A stretch of DNA of 11,233 bases from an uncultured Collinsella sp. (GTDB lineage Bacteria > Actinomycetota > Coriobacteriia > Coriobacteriales > Coriobacteriaceae). The translations under genes and the position numbers were made by a program. The DNA is taken from NCBI GenBank assembly GCA_902489515.1, contig CABUAL010000028.1, positions 1-11,233 of the forward strand. The letters are read 5' to 3'. The notes beneath the pieces were generated by a model, which saw only the letters and a program-made list of their open reading frames with translations, was not told the origin of the DNA and ran no database searches. Below are positions 8,124-11,233 of this stretch, in pieces (positions within the stretch are counted from its first letter, which is position 1; the number at the start of each line of letters is the position of its first letter).

Positions 8124-8158
8124 AATGTGACATAAGGGACCGTCCCTCATGCCACATT
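8124..8158 (-). repeat. REP-like 35-bp palindrome between nadA and nadB
   Basis: Arms AATGTGACATAAGGGAC (8124-8140) and GTCCCTCATGCCACATT (8142-8158) are inverse complements at 15 of 17 positions around a single central base. Both exceptions are A-C on the plus strand but G-U in the minus-strand mRNA, so the operon transcript can form an uninterrupted stem. It fills most of the 55-base gap between the nadA stop and the nadB GTG. It resembles dispersed extragenic palindromes and could tune mRNA stability or partial termination between the two genes. Confidence 0.8.
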
Positions 8159-8161
8159 GTT

Positions 8162-9187
8162 CTAACGCGCTGCGTACTCGAGCATGCGGTCGAGCGTGAG
8201 CTTGGCCTGATCGGCAGCCTCGCCCGACACGCCGATCTGCACCTCGCCCTCGCCTGTCTCCAGGCAGTGCACGAGCTTTTCGAGCGTGATGAGATCCATG
8301 TTGACGCAGGTGGGCTGCACCGCGGGGAAGTAGAACTTCTTGCCGGTGCCCTGGCAGCGGCGCTCGAGCTCGTAGAGCACGCCGCGGACCGTCACGATAA
8401 TAAACTCGCTCGCGTCGGACTCCTCGGCATACTTGATGATGCCGGCGGTGGAGCCGATGTAGTCGGCCTCGGCAAGGACGTCGGCCTTGCACTCAGGATG
8501 CGCCAGCACGAGCGCGTCGGGGTGGGCCTCCGTCGCGTCGACAATCTGCTCGACGGTGATGATGTGATGGCGCGGGCAGTAGCCGTTGTTGAGAATGACG
8601 TGCTTTTGCGGCACCTGCTCGGCTACGAAGCGGCCGAGGTTTTGGTCGGGAATGAACAGGATATGCTGCTGCGGCAGCTCGGACACGATCTTGACGGCGT
8701 TGGAGCTGGTGACGCACACGTCGCTCCAGCTCTTGATCTCAACCGTGGAGTTGACGTAGCACACCACGGCCAGGTCGTCGCCGTACTCGGCGCGCGCCGC
8801 GTCGACCGTCTCGCGCTTGACCATGTGCGCCATGGGACAGTCCGCGCCCGGCTCGGGCAGCAGCACGGTCTTAGTGGGATTGAGCAGCTTGGCGCTCTCG
8901 CCCATAAACTCCACGCCGCACAACACGATGGTCTGCTGCGGCAGGCTCTTGGCGAGCTTTGCCAGGTAGAAGCTATCGCCGACGTAATCGGCAACGGCTT
9001 GGACCTCAGGCGCCACGTAATAGTGCGCCAGGATCACCGCGTCACGTTGGGTTTTTAGTTGCTGAATGGCCTCGACGAGCTCTGCGGGCACCAATGCCGC
9101 GCGCTCCGTTGCCGTCGTTGCCGATGCCAGGCCGGCCGCAATGTCGCGTGCAAGCTCCGATGCATCCATGTTCGCGCTCTGTGCCAT
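8162..9187 (-). CDS. nadA: NadA, quinolinate synthase
   Basis: A 341-residue oxygen-sensitive [4Fe-4S] enzyme that condenses iminoaspartate with dihydroxyacetone phosphate to quinolinate. With the ATG at 9187 as residue 1, the three cluster ligands by comparison with E. coli C113, C200 and C297 are C117 (in GADCPMAH), C204 (in NNGYCPRHH) and C294 (in PTCVNMDL). Other family segments are ILAHYYVAPEVQAVADYVGD, GVEFMGESAKLLNP, VVCYVNSTVEIK, DQNLGRFVAEQ, LVLAHPEC and EADYIGSTAGII. An in-frame TTG immediately before the ATG is possible, but AGAGGGG is better spaced for the ATG. It is the first gene of the nad operon, behind a promoter overlapped by a perfect palindrome. Confidence 0.97.
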   Translation of the reverse strand: MAQSANMDASELARDIAAGLASATTATERAALVPAELVEAIQQLKTQRDAVILAHYYVAPEVQAVADYVGDSFYLAKLAKSLPQQTIVLCGVEFMGESAKLLNPTKTVLLPEPGADCPMAHMVKRETVDAARAEYGDDLAVVCYVNSTVEIKSWSDVCVTSSNAVKIVSELPQQHILFIPDQNLGRFVAEQVPQKHVILNNGYCPRHHIITVEQIVDATEAHPDALVLAHPECKADVLAEADYIGSTAGIIKYAEESDASEFIIVTVRGVLYELERRCQGTGKKFYFPAVQPTCVNMDLITLEKLVHCLETGEGEVQIGVSGEAADQAKLTLDRMLEYAAR

Positions 9188-9222
9188 CAAGGCCCCTCTC
9201 TTTTGGCGAATCTTGGAGCTTT

Positions 9223-9251
9223 AGTATGACACCTAGGTTTACAGCTGACAA
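9223..9251 (-). promoter_or_regulatory. Probable nadA operon promoter
   Basis: On the minus strand TTGTCA (9251 to 9246) is a -35 box with five of six matches and CATACT (9228 to 9223) is a -10 box with four of six, separated by exactly 17 bases. Transcription would begin about 28 bases before the nadA ATG. The spacer and -35 lie inside the inverted repeat at 9229-9272. Confidence 0.6.
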
Positions 9252-9272
9252 GACAGCTGTAAACCTAGGTGT
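9229..9272. promoter_or_regulatory. Perfect 19-bp inverted repeat, candidate NiaR operator
   Basis: ACACCTAGGTTTACAGCTG (9229-9247) and CAGCTGTAAACCTAGGTGT (9254-9272) are exact inverse complements with the loop ACAAGA. Each arm also contains the smaller palindromes ACCTAGGT and CAGCTG. The element covers the spacer and -35 of the nadA promoter, where a bound repressor would block RNA polymerase. The operon it precedes encodes NiaR, which in Firmicutes binds a palindromic site upstream of nad genes. No terminator-like T-run follows, and translation of nadA begins about 40 bases away. Confidence 0.75.
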
Positions 9273-9409
9273 AAAGTTGAAATAAAGATTCAGTCATGTG
9301 GCATGTCCATATTCGAACTGGCAAGCTGAGGATAGCTGAGCTCTCGATGGCGCAGGAGGCATCTTTCGCCACCGCAATACCGCTTGGCGCGAGTTGCACG
9401 CCGTGGGGC

Positions 9410-9445
9410 GCAAACGGTCCGCACCCCCGCAAGCGGTCCGCACCC
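9410..9445. repeat. Direct repeat upstream of the LytTR regulator gene
   Basis: GCAAACGGTCCGCACCC (9410-9426) and GCAAGCGGTCCGCACCC (9429-9445) differ at one base and are offset by 19 bases, roughly two helical turns. They end 34 bases before the regulator ATG. LytTR-family regulators typically bind pairs of short direct repeats about two turns apart, so this may be an autoregulatory site. No convincing promoter could be read beside it. The rest of 9273-9409 shows nothing recognisable. Confidence 0.5.
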
Positions 9446-9479
9446 AATGTGGCAAAATCGAACTACTTAAGGGGGCCGA

Positions 9480-10202
9480 ATGCTCAAGATTATTGCCTGC
9501 GACGATGATGTCGCTTTTCTAGATAGACTGCACCGGATGATCGACCGTTGGTCGACCGAGACGGGCACGGCGGTCGACGTTGCGCTCGTTACGCGTGGCG
9601 AGGACCTGCTGGCGCGCCATGCCGCGTCGCGCGCCGACATCATTCTGCTCGACATGATCATGCCGCTCGTCAACGGCATGGACACCGCACGCGAGCTGCG
9701 CCAGTCCGACACCGCCGTGCGCCTGGTGTTTCTCACCTCATCGCCCGAGTTTGCACTGGAGTCCTACGAGGTCCGCGCCTTCGACTACCTGCTCAAGCCC
9801 GTGACTTACGAACGCCTGGCGCGATTACTCGACGAGCTTTCGAGCATGCGCCCGGCGGCAACCGACGAGCTCGTGATCAAAACTTCCTTTGGCTACCACG
9901 CCCTGCGCCTGTCCGACATCGAATATGCCGAGGCGCGCAACAAGCACGTGGTCTTCCACCTGCGCGACGGACGCGATATCGAGGCACTCGAGTCGTTCCG
10001 CAGCGTCGAGGACCGTTTGGCGCAAAATGCCACCTTCTTTAAATGCCACCGTAGCTACCAGGTCAACTTGCGCAACATCGACCACTTCGATCGCACGGAC
10101 ATCGTCATGCGCTCCGGCGCGTGCATTCCGCTGTCGCGCAGCAGCAAGCAGGGGTTCCAAGACGCCTACTTTGCGGTGCGCTTCGAGGGCGGGAGGCGCT
10201 GA
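9480..10202 (+). CDS. LytTR-family response regulator (AgrA/LytR type)
   Basis: A 240-residue two-component response regulator. Residues 1-120 form the receiver domain: acidic residues D8-D10 in CDDD, phospho-acceptor D58 in IILLDMIMP, T86 in FLTSS and K106 in YLLKP. Residues about 130-233 form a LytTR DNA-binding domain, with IEYAEARNKHVVFHL, FFKCHRSYQVNLRNI and the closing PLSRSSKQGFQDAYF. Members bind pairs of short direct repeats and often control peptide signalling, bacteriocins or surface proteins. The ATG at 9480 follows AAGGGGG by about five bases. Its TGA overlaps the ATG of the kinase gene, so the two are translated together and are almost certainly cognate. The gene regulated is unknown; no AgrD- or AgrB-like gene is visible. 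Confidence 0.93.
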   Translation: MLKIIACDDDVAFLDRLHRMIDRWSTETGTAVDVALVTRGEDLLARHAASRADIILLDMIMPLVNGMDTARELRQSDTAVRLVFLTSSPEFALESYEVRAFDYLLKPVTYERLARLLDELSSMRPAATDELVIKTSFGYHALRLSDIEYAEARNKHVVFHLRDGRDIEALESFRSVEDRLAQNATFFKCHRSYQVNLRNIDHFDRTDIVMRSGACIPLSRSSKQGFQDAYFAVRFEGGRR

Positions 10203-11233
10203 TGATCTCCTCGGTCGAAATGGTCCTTTGGGCAATCCACCACGCCACAACGCTGCTCTTTGGCGTCTTTGCTTCGGCGGCGCTGTGCGGTATCGAAATC
10301 AATCGACGCCATGCACTCGAGTTGGTGGGGGTCGGAGCCGCAACCGGCGCTGCCTTTTCGCTCGCCAATGTCGTTGGCGGAGAGCTTTTTGCCCGTCAGG
10401 TCTATCCGCTCGTCGTGCACCTGCCGCTTACCGTCTACCTGTGTGCGCGCTACCGTCTGAGCCCACTGCTCGCGGCATTGGGCGTCACCAGTGCCTATCT
10501 GAGCTGTCAGTTCAGCAACTGGATGGGCATCGCCGCCTTTGCCGCAACCGATTCGCAGATCGCGTACTATCTGGCGCGCATCGCTACCACACTCGCCGTC
10601 TTTGCCGTCCTGTTGCATTGGGCCGGCGACATCGGTCCGCGCTTGGCGATTAAAAGCACCACCGAGCTGGGCATCCTTTTAATCCTACCGCTCGTCTATT
10701 ACGTCTTTGACTATGCCACCAACGTCTACACCACGCTGTTCCACTCGGGCTCGGTGGTGACGGTTGAGTTTTTGGCATTTGCGCTCTGTGCCTTCTATCT
10801 TATGTTTCTTGCCGTTTACCTGCGCGAATACGAAGAAAAGGAAACCGCCGAGCGAGAGCGTTGGATGCTCGAAACCCGCGACAGCGCCGCCATCAAAGAG
10901 CTTGAGGCTTGGCGTCAATCCGGGCGCGAGCTGTCGATTCTTCGCCACGATATGCGCCACTTCCTACGCGGCCTGGCCGCTTTAATTGAGGAGGGCCATA
11001 CCGACGAGGCGCTCAAACGCATCGACGAACTCTGCGAAGCCGGCGACCGCACCGCCGTACGCCGCTTCTGCGCCAACGAGACCGTAAACATCGCGCTTTC
11101 GTCATTCAACTCGGATATCAATAGAAACGGCATTACCGCCAACCTGCGCGCCGCCGTACCCGAAACCGTCCACGTAGGTGACGCCGACCTGTTTAGCCTG
11201 CTCTCAAATGCCTTGGAAAACGCTATCACCGCC
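10202..11233 (+). CDS. Membrane sensor histidine kinase, HPK10/AgrC type (partial at right edge)
   Basis: The first 344 residues of a sensor kinase; the frame is open to the last base of the window, so the C-terminus is missing. Residues 1 to about 210 are hydrophobic with six or seven likely membrane segments, for example around 8-30, 38-60 and 67-82, and further ones up to LCAFYLMFLAVYL. No extracellular sensing domain is evident. A charged helix (REYEEKETAERERWMLETRD) leads to the dimerisation helix with H249 in ILRHDMRHFLRGL as the likely phosphorylated histidine. The N box of the GHKL ATPase begins as SLLSNALENAITA at the edge. This layout matches AgrC-like peptide sensors. The ATG overlaps the regulator's stop (TGATG). 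The ligand is not known. Confidence 0.9.
   Translation, partial: MISSVEMVLWAIHHATTLLFGVFASAALCGIEINRRHALELVGVGAATGAAFSLANVVGGELFARQVYPLVVHLPLTVYLCARYRLSPLLAALGVTSAYLSCQFSNWMGIAAFAATDSQIAYYLARIATTLAVFAVLLHWAGDIGPRLAIKSTTELGILLILPLVYYVFDYATNVYTTLFHSGSVVTVEFLAFALCAFYLMFLAVYLREYEEKETAERERWMLETRDSAAIKELEAWRQSGRELSILRHDMRHFLRGLAALIEEGHTDEALKRIDELCEAGDRTAVRRFCANETVNIALSSFNSDINRNGITANLRAAVPETVHVGDADLFSLLSNALENAITA

Noticed and set aside
8133..8157. ATG starts for nadB at 8157 or 8133
   Set aside because: Both are in the palindrome at 8124-8158 and lack a properly spaced Shine-Dalgarno; GTG at 8106 has one.
5890..9058. Several plus-strand frames of 340-395 residues opposite nadC, nadB and nadA
   Set aside because: All shadow confidently identified enzymes on the other strand and show biased, repetitive composition.
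9229..9272. Transcription terminator or attenuator before nadA
   Set aside because: No T-run follows the stem on the minus strand, and the repeat overlaps the -35 and spacer of the promoter, so most of it would not be transcribed.
9296..9508. 70-residue plus-strand frame before the LytTR gene
   Set aside because: It overlaps the start of the regulator in another frame, has no ribosome binding site and covers the direct repeats.

Overview
The window is high-GC bacterial DNA with compact, co-directional gene clusters. The gene set is dnaK-grpE-dnaJ-hspR, a 2[4Fe-4S] ferredoxin, nadA-nadB-nadC-niaR, and a LytTR regulator with an AgrC-like kinase. A dnaK operon ending in hspR is an actinobacterial trait. 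Together with a clostridial-type ferredoxin, a NiaR repressor and agr-type signalling, it points to an anaerobic gut actinobacterium of the class Coriobacteriia, most likely Collinsella or a close relative. This placement is inferred from gene content and order; no search was run.

Layout. Bases 3-4303 (minus strand) hold the heat-shock chaperone operon, read from the right: dnaK, grpE, a zinc-finger-less dnaJ and hspR, the probable repressor of the operon. A strong hairpin separates grpE from dnaJ. Bases 4304-4959 are a long non-coding gap. It holds the dnaK leader and promoter region with two short palindromes, then three tandem copies of a 61-62 bp imperfect palindrome (six alternating inverted cores), then the ferredoxin promoter. 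Bases 4960-5145 (plus) encode the ferredoxin. A perfect 16-bp stem terminator at 5186-5223 has a T-run on both strands and can serve both the ferredoxin and the convergent nad operon. Next to it lies a second long inverted repeat at 5236-5302.

Bases 5321-9187 (minus) form the de novo NAD operon: nadA, nadB, nadC and niaR, with the last three genes almost touching. NadB oxidises L-aspartate to iminoaspartate, NadA condenses it with dihydroxyacetone phosphate to quinolinate, and NadC makes nicotinate mononucleotide. NiaR, a 3H-domain repressor that senses nicotinic acid in Bacillus, is encoded in the operon it probably controls. A perfect 19-bp inverted repeat at 9229-9272 overlaps the best promoter upstream of nadA and is the natural candidate for its operator. 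A 35-bp near-perfect palindrome sits between nadA and nadB and makes the long version of the nadB reading frame misleading; the real start is probably a GTG at 8106.

Bases 9480-11233 (plus) hold a LytTR response regulator and, overlapping its stop codon, a multi-membrane-segment histidine kinase of the HPK10/AgrC type that runs off the right edge. No peptide precursor gene is visible in the window. No tRNA, rRNA, CRISPR array, transposase or prophage gene was seen. The most unusual material is in the gaps: four different palindromic elements, at least three of which look like dispersed repeats and not operators.
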